DNA from: an uncultured Gammaproteobacteria bacterium
GTDB lineage: Bacteria; Pseudomonadota; Gammaproteobacteria; Pseudomonadales; Azotimanducaceae
DNA: 35,712 nt
Direction of reading: 5' to 3'
NCBI GenBank assembly: GCA_913051785.1
Contig: CAJXCK010000013.1
Location: 1 to 35,712 of the forward strand
Made by a program: the position numbers and the translations under genes. Positions 8,816 through 17,584 of the stretch are shown here, in pieces (within the stretch, counting starts at the first letter, position 1; each line of letters starts with the position of its first letter). The notes beneath the pieces were generated by a model. That model was not told where the DNA came from, searched no databases, and saw nothing but the letters and a program-made list of their open reading frames with translations.

Positions 8816-9787
8816 TTAGCACAGCATTGCTTTCACGTCGGCTGCCACTTCATAAAAATTTTCTTGAGCTCGCAAATCTATAATCTTCTTAGTCCCCGAA
8901 AATCTCTTCAGCCAAGTTATTTGCCTTTTCACAAGATTCCTCGTGGCAACAATGGCCTTGAAAACAAATTCATCGTGGGTCATTTCTCCCATTAGGTGTG
9001 AAATCGCTTGTTTATATCCTACAGCCCTCATAGAAGAGCACTCTCGATTGAATTCACGCGCACGCATCAAATCTTCCACTTCCGATAAGAATCCAGATTG
9101 CATCATCGAATAGAATCTCTTTTCAACCCTTTCATAAAGAGCTTCCCTACTACTGGGTAATAAAATCAATGTCCTACATTGTAAATTAATGCGACGATGA
9201 AAATCTCCTTGAGCCTCTCTACTCCAAAGTTTTGACATCGACTTGCCCGTTATTATGTTCACTTCCAGGGCCCGCAAAACTCGTTGAATATTATTGGGGT
9301 GTATTTTTATAGCAGAGCGAGGGTCGAGTTCATTGAGTTTTTTATACATGCCCTCCGGACCCCTTATTTGGAGCTCCCGCGCTAGATTTTCTCTAACCTC
9401 CAGATCCATCGGCAAATTGGCCAACCCCTTTAACAATCGATCACAATAAAGCATTGTCCCTCCAACTAAAATCGGAATCTTGGAAAGCTCCTTCGCCTTA
9501 ATCAATTCCTTGTCGGCATCTCTAACAAATTCACCGACAGAGTAACTCTCACCAGGAGAACGTAGATCAATCATCGCCAGCGGGTGTTGCTCTAACTCAG
9601 CTGCATTGGGTTTCGCTGTTCCAATGTTCATACCTCGATAGATCATCGCGGAATCCGCGCTAATCAAGGAACAGCGACTCACACCTCCAAGTAAATCCTG
9701 TAGCGCCATCGAAAGACTCGTTTTGCCGATTCCCGTCGGACCAACTATGAGCAAAGCCTTTTGTAAGCCTCTTTCACTACCTTCCAC
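8816..9787 (-). CDS. miaA: tRNA dimethylallyltransferase MiaA
   Basis: Transfers a dimethylallyl group to N6 of A37 in tRNAs that read UNN codons. Motifs visible are the P-loop IVGPTGIGKTSL (about residue 14), DSAMIYRGMNIGTAKP, LVGGTMLY, and the C-terminal TRNLVKRQITWLKR. Length 323 is normal. The start is GTG 9787, overlapping the 3' end of mutL by 11 bases; there is no ATG ahead of the P-loop, so a non-AUG start is certain. It is followed 38 bases later by hfq, whose expression in many bacteria is driven partly from within miaA. Confidence 0.96.
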   Translation of the reverse strand: MEGSERGLQKALLIVGPTGIGKTSLSMALQDLLGGVSRCSLISADSAMIYRGMNIGTAKPNAAELEQHPLAMIDLRSPGESYSVGEFVRDADKELIKAKELSKIPILVGGTMLYCDRLLKGLANLPMDLEVRENLARELQIRGPEGMYKKLNELDPRSAIKIHPNNIQRVLRALEVNIITGKSMSKLWSREAQGDFHRRINLQCRTLILLPSSREALYERVEKRFYSMMQSGFLSEVEDLMRAREFNRECSSMRAVGYKQAISHLMGEMTHDEFVFKAIVATRNLVKRQITWLKRFSGTKKIIDLRAQENFYEVAADVKAMLC

Positions 9788-11573
9788 GCAAAAACCACCT
9801 ATCCATCTCGTCCAGGCCGAACCTTACGAAAGTCGGTCGGCCGTGATTACACAAACCAGCATTTTCAGTAGTCTCCATTTGCCTGAGCAATGCGTTCATC
9901 TCGGCCAAAGATAGTTTTCGATTCGCTTTGATGGCAGCCCTACATGCAAGTGAACCCAGTCTTTGATTTTGAGCTGCGATTAGATCACCAGAATCCAGCT
10001 CGAGAAAAAAGTCAGCAACGAAATCCTCGAGCAGTTGACCCAAGTCATTTTTAGCTAATATCGAAGGCGCCTCCCTCAAAACAAGATCTGTCTGCCCTAA
10101 ACGTTCCACCACAAATCCCATCTCCCCTAATTGCGGAGTCATTTCCTCCAAGTTGTTTGCCTGATTCTCACTCGCATTGAACACTATGGGGATTAATAAT
10201 TTTTGACTAACTAATCCAGTCGTCGAGTGTTCAGCCTTCATTTCTTCATACAGCACCCTCTCGTGTGCCGCATGCATATCTACTACAACAAGGCCATCTC
10301 CGATTCTAGATAAAATATAGGTGCCATGGAGCTGTGAAATAGCTTCACCTAGATAATGACTTGCACCTAAGACTCCTGATTCCTCCGTCCTGTAAAGATC
10401 GAACAGCTCATGAGGACCCTTTATCCGCGTCGCAGCCGGATTAACATAATTGATCTCCCATTTTGCTCGATCACCTACCGAAGCGAGCTCCGTACTAAAA
10501 GCGTTATGAACCGCAGCTATAGTGCCTGGCGCAGAATTTGAGGAGGGTAAACGGGTGCCTAATGGTTTCGCTAGATTGGTATGAAGAGTAGCAAAAATGA
10601 AATCTCTCACGCTTCTTGAATCTTGATAGCGCACTTCTTGCTTCGTAGGATGAACGTTCACATCGAGCTCCTCTTCAGGTAGTTCGAGAAAGAGCACGTA
10701 TACCGCGTGCCTCCTCCCGTACATGAGGTCTCTGTAAGCCTGCCTTACCGCGTGATTGACCACCTCATCCTTCACCGGCCTTTTGTTTACATAAAAAAAC
10801 TGCTGGTCTCTCTGAGCTCTGTTGTGGCTCGGAAGACCAATCCATCCAAATAATCGATAACGATTCCTTGTCTCGTCTAGGAATACAGAGTTTTCTACGA
10901 ACTCAGGAGATAAAACATCCGCTAGTCGTTGGTTCGGATCCCCGACCTTAAGCTCCAACTTCCTGGGTTTTCGCTCATTTTTAGAATTCCCAGATTGAGC
11001 GTAAGAAAACGCTACAGCCATGTTAGCTAGACTAATTTTTTTTACGACCGCCTCAATTTGCCGGTTTTCAGCTCTCTCGGATTTCAGAAATTTTCTTCTC
11101 GCGGGTACATTGAAAAAAAGTTCACTCGCGTGAACCGTAGTACCTCGATTATGCGCTATCGGCTCTTTAGAAAATTTTGAATCACCGGCACTTGATATCA
11201 TCCAACCTGATTCACTTTGATCAGATCTAGATGAAAGCTTAAATCTTGAAACTGAAGCAATGCTTGCAAGCGCTTCTCCGCGAAAACCTAACGTAGAAAT
11301 CGACAACAGATCCTCGCTTTTTCTTATCTTGCTGGTCGCATGTCGTTGAATCGCAAGGGTTAGGTCAGCCTCGTGAATTCCATCCCCATCATCAGAAACA
11401 TAGATACTCTTGAGGCCACCCCCGCTGACGGAAATATCAATATTCTTAGAGCCTGCATCAAGGCTATTTTCCACCACCTCTTTTACGATCGATGCGGGCC
11501 TCTCTACCACCTCCCCTGCAGCTATTTGATCCGCTAAAGCGGAGTCCAACTTACCAATCCGTTTCTGCACCAC
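9777..11573 (-). CDS. mutL: DNA mismatch repair protein MutL, endonuclease-type
   Basis: GHKL ATPase that couples MutS mismatch recognition to strand removal. N-terminal motifs are QIAAGEVVERPASIVKE, ENSLDAGSKNI, DDGDGI and TLGFRGEAL; the C-terminal dimerisation domain starts near residue 400. It carries DMHAAHERVLYE (about 432-443), matching the DQHA(X)2E(X)4E nuclease motif, plus ACRAAIKA (about 543) and CNHGRPT (about 575), the metal-site partners found in Pseudomonas-type MutL and absent from E. coli MutL. It should therefore nick DNA itself, without MutH. The start is GTG (two tandem GTG codons); no ATG is available. Confidence 0.97.
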   Translation of the reverse strand: MVQKRIGKLDSALADQIAAGEVVERPASIVKEVVENSLDAGSKNIDISVSGGGLKSIYVSDDGDGIHEADLTLAIQRHATSKIRKSEDLLSISTLGFRGEALASIASVSRFKLSSRSDQSESGWMISSAGDSKFSKEPIAHNRGTTVHASELFFNVPARRKFLKSERAENRQIEAVVKKISLANMAVAFSYAQSGNSKNERKPRKLELKVGDPNQRLADVLSPEFVENSVFLDETRNRYRLFGWIGLPSHNRAQRDQQFFYVNKRPVKDEVVNHAVRQAYRDLMYGRRHAVYVLFLELPEEELDVNVHPTKQEVRYQDSRSVRDFIFATLHTNLAKPLGTRLPSSNSAPGTIAAVHNAFSTELASVGDRAKWEINYVNPAATRIKGPHELFDLYRTEESGVLGASHYLGEAISQLHGTYILSRIGDGLVVVDMHAAHERVLYEEMKAEHSTTGLVSQKLLIPIVFNASENQANNLEEMTPQLGEMGFVVERLGQTDLVLREAPSILAKNDLGQLLEDFVADFFLELDSGDLIAAQNQRLGSLACRAAIKANRKLSLAEMNALLRQMETTENAGLCNHGRPTFVRFGLDEMDRWFLRGR

Positions 11574-11574
11574 G

Positions 11575-12879
11575 TTAAGAGGATATCCTTCTTGGTATAA
11601 TCAATGTTTGGCCTATCTTAATTTTCGATGTCCGAAGCGCATTGCGTTCCTTAATGGCTTCACTTGAGACTCCAAATTCCTGCCCAATACCCGAGAGAGT
11701 ATCGCCTCGTTGAACCTGATAAGTCACCTCATTCGATACGGAGGCAACCAGTGTTCCTGGGGGTGGATTTTCATAGAAAAAGTCCCAGATACCCGAGGCG
11801 ATTGCCCTACTCAGGCGAACCTGGTGATCCTTCTGAGAAAGCCTGCGCGCCTCCTTTGGATTAGATATGAAACCTGTTTCCACGAGAATCGAAGGGATGT
11901 CGGACGTTTTTAAAACTAGAAACCCTGCTTGCTCGACTTGTTTTTTATGCAATTTAGTTGCTCGTTGTAGACGAGACAACACAGAGTTTCCCGCTTTTAC
12001 GCTGAAAAGCGTTTTTCCATCCATTATCATATCGACAATAGTTTTTGCTACATCATCAGCCCTGCCCTTTATACTTATCGTACCAGCCCCTGAGAACAGA
12101 TCCGATTCATTGGCTCTATTAGCCAGGAACCGACCCATCTCACTCTCAGCACCACCCCCTGACAATGTGTAAATAGACGCGCCAGATACCTTGCTACTGG
12201 TAAACGCGTCAGCATGAATCGAAACAAACAGATCAGCTCCGTTTTCTCTCGCGAATTCTGTCCGCTTTCGATGGGCCATATAATAATCGCCTTTCCTGAC
12301 TAACAGGCCCTTAAAACCTTTTTTCTTCTCTATTTCTGCGCGAAGCTTTTTAGAAATTTGTAAAACCACTTGCTTTTCCTGAATTCCACGTGGGCCTAAA
12401 GCTCCAGGGTCTTCTCCCCCATGACCCGCATCGATGGCAACGACGACGTCTCTCCTCAAAATCTTTTTACGCTCTTTGACAACTATTTTCTTAGGAGGCT
12501 TGTCAGGATACAAATCTATAACAATTCTATCTGTATGCGGTGGAATCGGTTGGAGGCTAAAGGATCTAACCTTCGTTTTCTGCTTTGTCTCCAGAACGAT
12601 ACGAAGATCGTTATCTCTCTTACCACTTCGAACCAGCTTTAAAAGTTTAGACGAGGATTCTGCAACGGGCATCACGAGGTTAGCCGATGCCGAGACCCCC
12701 TTAAGATCAAAAACCGCCCTATAGGGTTCCGTTAAACGAAAATATTTGTAAGTGACCTTGCCAGACAAATCGAGAACGACCCTAGTTGCCTCGGGATTCT
12801 CATGAATCCGAATTTTGGTAAGAGTCGCCGCTTGGAGTATTAGGGCTTGGGAGAAGAACGCCAAAATTAATAACTTAAT
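11575..12879 (-). CDS. amiB: Periplasmic N-acetylmuramoyl-L-alanine amidase (AmiB/AmiC type), probable ATT start
   Basis: Cleaves the stem peptide from glycan during daughter-cell separation. With the start at ATT 12879 the protein is 434 residues: signal peptide KLLILAFFSQALILQA, AMIN domain (about 20-115), zinc amidase_3 domain (about 147-370) with ligands in AIDAGHGGEDPG, QEK, SIHADAF and ILVETGF, and a C-terminal LysM (about 385-431) for peptidoglycan binding. The frame contains no ATG near the start. ATT is preceded by GGAGGAG with a seven-base spacer and overlaps the tsaE stop; the track's TTG at 12972 has no such site and overlaps tsaE by 98 bases. Gene order tsaE-amiB-mutL is standard. 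Confidence 0.93.
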   Translation of the reverse strand: MKLLILAFFSQALILQAATLTKIRIHENPEATRVVLDLSGKVTYKYFRLTEPYRAVFDLKGVSASANLVMPVAESSSKLLKLVRSGKRDNDLRIVLETKQKTKVRSFSLQPIPPHTDRIVIDLYPDKPPKKIVVKERKKILRRDVVVAIDAGHGGEDPGALGPRGIQEKQVVLQISKKLRAEIEKKKGFKGLLVRKGDYYMAHRKRTEFARENGADLFVSIHADAFTSSKVSGASIYTLSGGGAESEMGRFLANRANESDLFSGAGTISIKGRADDVAKTIVDMIMDGKTLFSVKAGNSVLSRLQRATKLHKKQVEQAGFLVLKTSDIPSILVETGFISNPKEARRLSQKDHQVRLSRAIASGIWDFFYENPPPGTLVASVSNEVTYQVQRGDTLSGIGQEFGVSSEAIKERNALRTSKIKIGQTLIIPRRISS

Positions 12880-13381
12880 TTTGTGGCTCCTCCAAAAAGC
12901 TAGCCGATATACTTCTCTCGTAACCAAGCCTTTGTACCTCGCCGACAGACTCTTTCGGAATATCAAGAACAATCCGGATGCGAGGCAACATCAGAAAATT
13001 AGAAGCTTTGTCCGGCCATTCAAACAATTTAATCCCATCTGAATCAAGAATCTCCTCGAGACCTATAAACTCTAACTCCAGCTCGTCCAAAATTCGATAC
13101 AAGTCAAAGTGAAATACTTTCAGAGATCCATCGGACAGTACATAACTCTCCAGTAACGTGAATGTTGGGCTTTTAACCGACCCCTCATAACCGAGCGAGC
13201 GTAACATGCCGCGAACTAGCGTAGTTTTACCGGCGCCAAGCGGACCCTCCAGAGTAATCACCACGTTCGATCCAAAATTTTTCAAACAATCGCTCAAAAT
13301 CTCAGCGCCGATCAACTCAGTCTCGGAGTCACTTTTAGACAGCTGTACACTCTCGGCAAACAATGACGATCTGCCTCTCAA
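12875..13381 (-). CDS. tsaE: tRNA t6A biosynthesis ATPase TsaE
   Basis: P-loop ATPase that with TsaB and TsaD makes threonylcarbamoyladenosine at A37 of ANN-decoding tRNAs. The Walker A LEGPLGAGKTTLVRG (about residue 44), SPTFTLLESY, FHFDLYR and LFEWPDK are family signatures. Length 168 is slightly above the usual 150-160. No ATG precedes the Walker A motif: starts available are TTG 13381, just after the nnrD stop, or a TTG seven codons later with GAGAGG ten bases upstream. Its 3' end overlaps the amiB start region by five bases, suggesting coupling. Confidence 0.95.
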   Translation of the reverse strand: MRGRSSLFAESVQLSKSDSETELIGAEILSDCLKNFGSNVVITLEGPLGAGKTTLVRGMLRSLGYEGSVKSPTFTLLESYVLSDGSLKVFHFDLYRILDELELEFIGLEEILDSDGIKLFEWPDKASNFLMLPRIRIVLDIPKESVGEVQRLGYERSISASFLEEPQN

Positions 13382-13382
13382 A

Positions 13383-14900
13383 CTAAAACATCGTGGGCAA
13401 GTGTTCAGCTAAGTCACTTGCCAACAACCCTCTGGCGCCTTGAGAGGCAACCAGTTCATCCGCGCAAGCACTATGCAGAGCAACTGCGTTGGCAAAGATC
13501 TCTTTGGTACGAGAATCCATAGCATCGATTCGAGATAAACCGCTTGATGCCAACATGCCTACAACAATACCCGCTAGCACATCACCCATACCCGCTGAAG
13601 CCATAGCAGGTCCTCCATGATCACAAACATAATGATCCTCTCCGACAAACACGATCGAACCTGGTCCTTTTAGCACACCTGCGCAATGATATTTTGATGA
13701 CAACGATTCCACAGCCTGAAATCGATTTATTTCTATATCTCTCGGTTCTACTCCCAATAAGCGGGCCGCTTCTCCCGAGTGTGGGGTGATGAAGAGCGTC
13801 CTATTTTCTGTTGCCAATTTTTCCTTTGATAACCAGTACAAACCGTCCGCATCGATCACCAATGGTAAACCTGAATCGAGGGCAGTCTTAAAGACCTTTT
13901 TACCCCAGTCCGATCTGCCCAACCCTGGACCGACAAGAATCAGATCATAAGAACCGAGAGAGTTGATTATCCCCTTCTCCGAGATTTTGAGTGTCATGAC
14001 TTCGGGTAGTCGACTTAATAGGGATCCATGGTGAGACCTGCGGCACCCAACCACCACTATACCGGTCCCGACCCGAAGAGCTGCGTTGGCCGCCATGATT
14101 ACGGCACCACCCATACCCTCGTCGCCGCCCAAGATGAGCACTCGGCCTCTTTTATATTTGTGGATAGCACTCTCGAACTCCGCAGCTGCTGATGCATTCC
14201 ATCTCAAAAGTGATTTACTAGGGCGATCAATAAAATACTTCTTCGCAATACCAAGGTCACCCAACAACTTTTGGCCAGAGAAACTGCGCGCTTTTCCGGT
14301 GAACAACCCTTGCTTTAACGTTATAAAGGAAATGGTGAGTGAGGCCCTAACCGCACTCGGGGTACCATTGTCCTCTTCCATGAAGCCAGTGTCCGAATCA
14401 ATACCCGTTGGGACATCAAGAGCAACGACAAAGCCTGTATGAGCATTCATGCGATCAATACAATTTAAAACGTTAGCCGGTATTCCCTCGCGTAAACCTA
14501 TGCCAAATATTGCATCGATCACAAGGTTAAATCGAATTTCAGCAGTATCAGGCTCTGTAACAACTCCGACTCCAACCGCCTGCTCGAAAGCCCTTTTTGC
14601 ATCGGGTGACAATAGGGTTGGATCAAAGACCGAAATAACCTGCACCTGCAAGCCTGCTTCCTGTGCTAGCTTGGCAATAAGATAACCATCACCGGCATTG
14701 TTTCCCTTGCCACAAAATATGGTGAGGCCCGTAAATTCTGGCCCATGTTTCTGTATGCTTTGCAGCGCAAATCGTGCTGCCCTAGTCATCAACGCAAAGC
14801 CGTCAAGCGTACTATCTTTGCCAGCTTCTTTCTTAAACAAGCTTTCTTCGATCTGACGCGTGGCTTGGCTGCTATATAAGTTTTGGTGTAGACCTTTCAC
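13383..14900 (-). CDS. nnrD: Bifunctional NAD(P)HX epimerase/dehydratase
   Basis: Repairs hydrated NADH and NADPH: the N-terminal YjeF_N half (about 1-215) epimerises NAD(P)HX and the C-terminal ribokinase-like half (about 225-505) dehydrates it using ADP or ATP. Signatures are FCGKGNNAGDGYLIA, VVALDVPTGIDSDTG, VGPGLGRSD, VIDADGLYWL, TPHSGEAARLLG, LKGPGSIV and GMGDVLAGI. Length 505 is normal. The only start before the conserved LYSS segment is GTG 14900. It is the first gene of the long minus-strand run and is divergent from queG, with a TATAAT box immediately upstream. Confidence 0.96.
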   Translation of the reverse strand: MKGLHQNLYSSQATRQIEESLFKKEAGKDSTLDGFALMTRAARFALQSIQKHGPEFTGLTIFCGKGNNAGDGYLIAKLAQEAGLQVQVISVFDPTLLSPDAKRAFEQAVGVGVVTEPDTAEIRFNLVIDAIFGIGLREGIPANVLNCIDRMNAHTGFVVALDVPTGIDSDTGFMEEDNGTPSAVRASLTISFITLKQGLFTGKARSFSGQKLLGDLGIAKKYFIDRPSKSLLRWNASAAAEFESAIHKYKRGRVLILGGDEGMGGAVIMAANAALRVGTGIVVVGCRRSHHGSLLSRLPEVMTLKISEKGIINSLGSYDLILVGPGLGRSDWGKKVFKTALDSGLPLVIDADGLYWLSKEKLATENRTLFITPHSGEAARLLGVEPRDIEINRFQAVESLSSKYHCAGVLKGPGSIVFVGEDHYVCDHGGPAMASAGMGDVLAGIVVGMLASSGLSRIDAMDSRTKEIFANAVALHSACADELVASQGARGLLASDLAEHLPTMF

Positions 14901-14906
14901 CTCTCG

Positions 14907-14912
14907 ATTATA
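14907..14912 (-). promoter_or_regulatory. Perfect -10 box ahead of nnrD
   Basis: TATAAT on the minus strand ends six bases before the GTG of nnrD. A transcript starting about seven bases after this box would begin at or next to the GTG, making the mRNA leaderless. The -35 is weak (TTGGTA at 19 bases). It is probably one promoter of the nnrD-to-miaA run. Confidence 0.4.
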
Positions 14913-14989
14913 ACGGGTCTGGAGATAACGCTACCAAGATAATTTCGTATGATACTTTTATAGCTTGATAGATCCGCAGCTTAAAAAGA

Positions 14990-16069
14990 ATGAAAGAAGA
15001 AGAGACACATTGTGGTCCATCTCCAAATCGAATACCGACCACTAGCGACCTAAAGATTTGGGCAACAGAGCTTGGCTTCGACGCACTCGGCGTTGCCGAT
15101 ATCGACTTGTCAAAGCAAAAAAAGTCGGTAATCGACTGGCTTAGGGCCGGTTTCGCCGGTGAGATGCATTACATGAAAAGGAATATAAAAAAAAGGCTGC
15201 ACCCTGAGCTGTTGATAACTGGGACGTGCCGAGTTGTCTGCGTCAGAAAAAATTATTTAAACGAAAAAGCTAATCCCAAGAAAACTTTAGAACAAAATGA
15301 GAAAGCCTATATCGCTCAGTACGCGCTCGGCCGCGACTACCACAAACTCATGAGGAAAAGTCTCGCCCGATTGGCGTCTAGGATAAATTCCTCATTGGGC
15401 TACGGTCATTACAGAGCTTTCGTCGATTCCGCACCTGTTCTCGAGAAACCATTAGCTCAAAAAGCTGGCCTTGGATGGATTGGAAAAAACAGTCTCGTCC
15501 TAAACAAAGAGGCGGGATCCTGGTTTTTTCTCGGAGAAATCTATACCAACGTACCGTTTCAGCCGAGTGATCGGGAGCCAAATAGCGAGTGCGGAAAGTG
15601 CCAGGCTTGCATAAATGTCTGTCCCACTGACGCGATAGTAGAACCCGGAAAAATAGATGCAAGGAAGTGCATTTCTTATCTAACAATAGAACATAAGGGC
15701 TATATAGAGGACCAACTTCGCTCCAAGATGGGAAATAGAATTTTTGGCTGTGATGATTGCCAAATTTTTTGTCCTTGGAATCGAGATGCACAAGAAACGA
15801 GGGATAGGCGTTTTGAGCCAAGACATAACCTCGACAATTCGGACCTAGTAGAGCTATTTAATCTTTCAGAGAAGGAGTTTGAAGTATTAACACGTGGTTC
15901 GCCGATCAGACGCGTCAGCTATGATCAATGGCAACGTAACATTGCCATCGCTCTGGGAAACTCAACACCGTCAGAGCAATCTATCGAAGCTTTGAAAGAC
16001 GCATTGGGGAATGTAAGCGACTTAGTCGATGACCATATTCGCTGGGCAATAAAAAAATTGTCACGGTGA
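14990..16069 (+). CDS. queG: Epoxyqueuosine reductase QueG
   Basis: Cobalamin-dependent iron-sulfur enzyme that reduces epoxyqueuosine to queuosine at the wobble base of GUN tRNAs. The N-terminal part holds [19 protein letters not shown], and the mid-region [18 protein letters not shown] is a QueG hallmark. Two [4Fe-4S] clusters are supplied by [16 protein letters not shown] and [12 protein letters not shown], and a short HEAT-like C-terminus follows. Length 359 is normal. It is divergent from nnrD and its 3' end overlaps orn on the other strand by nine bases. Use of this enzyme implies cobalamin is made or imported. Confidence 0.97.
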   Translation: MKEEETHCGPSPNRIPTTSDLKIWATELGFDALGVADIDLSKQKKSVIDWLRAGFAGEMHYMKRNIKKRLHPELLITGTCRVVCVRKNYLNEKANPKKTLEQNEKAYIAQYALGRDYHKLMRKSLARLASRINSSLGYGHYRAFVDSAPVLEKPLAQKAGLGWIGKNSLVLNKEAGSWFFLGEIYTNVPFQPSDREPNSECGKCQACINVCPTDAIVEPGKIDARKCISYLTIEHKGYIEDQLRSKMGNRIFGCDDCQIFCPWNRDAQETRDRRFEPRHNLDNSDLVELFNLSEKEFEVLTRGSPIRRVSYDQWQRNIAIALGNSTPSEQSIEALKDALGNVSDLVDDHIRWAIKKLSR

Positions 16070-16597
16070 AAAGAAATTCTTTTTGTAGTACCGCAGTTCT
16101 TCTATCGACTCGCGTATGTCGGACAAAGCGGTGTGTTTCGCTTCCTTCACAAAACCATCAACCAACTCTGGCTTCCAGCGTCTAGCTAGTTCTTTGATGC
16201 TACTGACATCAATGACACGGTAATGCAAATAGCTCTCTAAGGTCGGCATATAACGACTCAAAAAACGCCGATCCTGCCAGATCGTATTTCCACATAACGG
16301 GGCTTGGTTACTCTCCACATGCCGCTCGATAAACTGAAGGGACAAAGCCTCTGCTTCTCTCTCTTCGACGCCTTCTCTTTCTATCCGCTCTAACAGTCCT
16401 GAGGAGGCGTGATGCTCCGTATTCCATTCATCCATTGACGACAACAGTTCTTCCGACTGCCTTATCGCTAAGGAGGGGCCTTCCTCAATGACCTTTAAAT
16501 CCCCATCTGTAACGATTGTAGCAATTTCTATTATCCTATCTCGGATGGGGTCTAAACCAGTCATCTCTAGATCTATCCAAATCAAATTGCTAAACAT
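16061..16597 (-). CDS. orn: Oligoribonuclease
   Basis: DEDDh 3'-5' exonuclease that degrades RNA dinucleotides, including pGpG from c-di-GMP turnover, and is essential in many gammaproteobacteria. Motifs are [13 protein letters not shown] (first acidic pair), [16 protein letters not shown], and [18 protein letters not shown] with the catalytic His-Asp. Length 178 is normal. It converges with queG with overlapping ends. The rsgA gene that usually follows on the other strand in pseudomonads and enterics is absent here. Confidence 0.97.
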   Translation of the reverse strand: MFSNLIWIDLEMTGLDPIRDRIIEIATIVTDGDLKVIEEGPSLAIRQSEELLSSMDEWNTEHHASSGLLERIEREGVEEREAEALSLQFIERHVESNQAPLCGNTIWQDRRFLSRYMPTLESYLHYRVIDVSSIKELARRWKPELVDGFVKEAKHTALSDIRESIEELRYYKKNFFSP

Positions 16598-16756
16598 CAG
16601 AAGGCCAAAAGCACTTGTACTATCACCTTAGATCAGCATAAATCCGTGTTCAAGCTACAACTCCAAATGGAACGACTCGGGAAATTGCTTTCATTCTCCC
16701 TGGTTAGGGAAAATTTCGTGTTCCTTTTAGAGTGTTGAACCTAGAGGAGACTTTTA

Positions 16757-17584
16757 ATGTTCACGTTCCTTCAACGCTTAATCCCACAACATTTTTTGTC
16801 ACGGCTTTTTGGCAAGGCCGCAATCTCGGGGAACATTCCTCTTAAAATCTTCCTGATTGCTGTATTCAGTCGCGCATATGATATCTCTTTAAAAAAAGCC
16901 AAGAGAAAAGCTCAAAAAGACTATGCAACCTTCAATGATTTTTTCACTAGAGAGCTCGAATCAAAGTATATTCAGTACCCCGATCTAAGAGAGCAAATAG
17001 GAAGCCCGGCGGAAGGCGTGGTGAGCCAATTCGGAGACATACAGGACACAGAGCTGATTCAAGCAAAAAATCATCGCTACCGGATCACTGAACTAGCAGG
17101 TGATTTGGCTAATGGATTCGAATATGGCAAGTTCTTAACCATTTATTTGGCTCCTCACAACTACCACAGGGTGCATCTCCCACTTGATGCAACGCTCACA
17201 AATTCAATAGCGTTCCCGGGAGCTCTTTTCTCTGTTAACAACAAAACCGCCCAGAATGTCAAAGGCCTATTTGTCAGGAACGAAAGATTGGTTTGTAAAT
17301 TTGAATCGGAATTTGGTCAATTCCTTTTAGTTTTTGTTGGGGCATTGTTGGTTTCTTCTATTAAAAGCGTTTGGGGAGAACCGACCTCTCCGTATAAATT
17401 TAAAATACAGTCAGACCACGATATCCAGATGTCGCGAGGCGAGGAAATCGGTCATTTTCTTATGGGATCTACGGTGATTTGCTGCTTTGAGAGAGATTCC
17501 TTTCATTTTGATCCAGCTCTAAAAACGGGTATGGATCTAACAATCGGAGCACCTATTGGTATGGCTCACGACCAATCGGCATGA
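16757..17584 (+). CDS. psd: Phosphatidylserine decarboxylase proenzyme
   Basis: Inner-membrane-associated enzyme that makes phosphatidylethanolamine from phosphatidylserine. It is made as a proenzyme that cleaves itself to give a pyruvoyl group; the cleavage site is the MGST in GHFLMGSTVI near residue 240, where most bacteria have LGST. Other signatures are FNDFFTRELE, SPAEGVVSQFG, YLAPHNYHRVH and the C-terminal region. Length 275 is normal. A strong GAGGAG Shine-Dalgarno lies before the ATG. Its last 32 bases overlap the 3' end of epmA on the opposite strand. Confidence 0.96.
   Translation: MFTFLQRLIPQHFLSRLFGKAAISGNIPLKIFLIAVFSRAYDISLKKAKRKAQKDYATFNDFFTRELESKYIQYPDLREQIGSPAEGVVSQFGDIQDTELIQAKNHRYRITELAGDLANGFEYGKFLTIYLAPHNYHRVHLPLDATLTNSIAFPGALFSVNNKTAQNVKGLFVRNERLVCKFESEFGQFLLVFVGALLVSSIKSVWGEPTSPYKFKIQSDHDIQMSRGEEIGHFLMGSTVICCFERDSFHFDPALKTGMDLTIGAPIGMAHDQSA

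Noticed and set aside
12421-12724. Overlapping plus-strand ORFs opposite amiB
   Set aside because: Both are antisense shadows of the AMIN and amidase region.
15378-15821. 147-residue minus-strand ORF opposite queG
   Set aside because: Entirely within queG, whose motifs are unmistakable; the antisense translation shows no family features.
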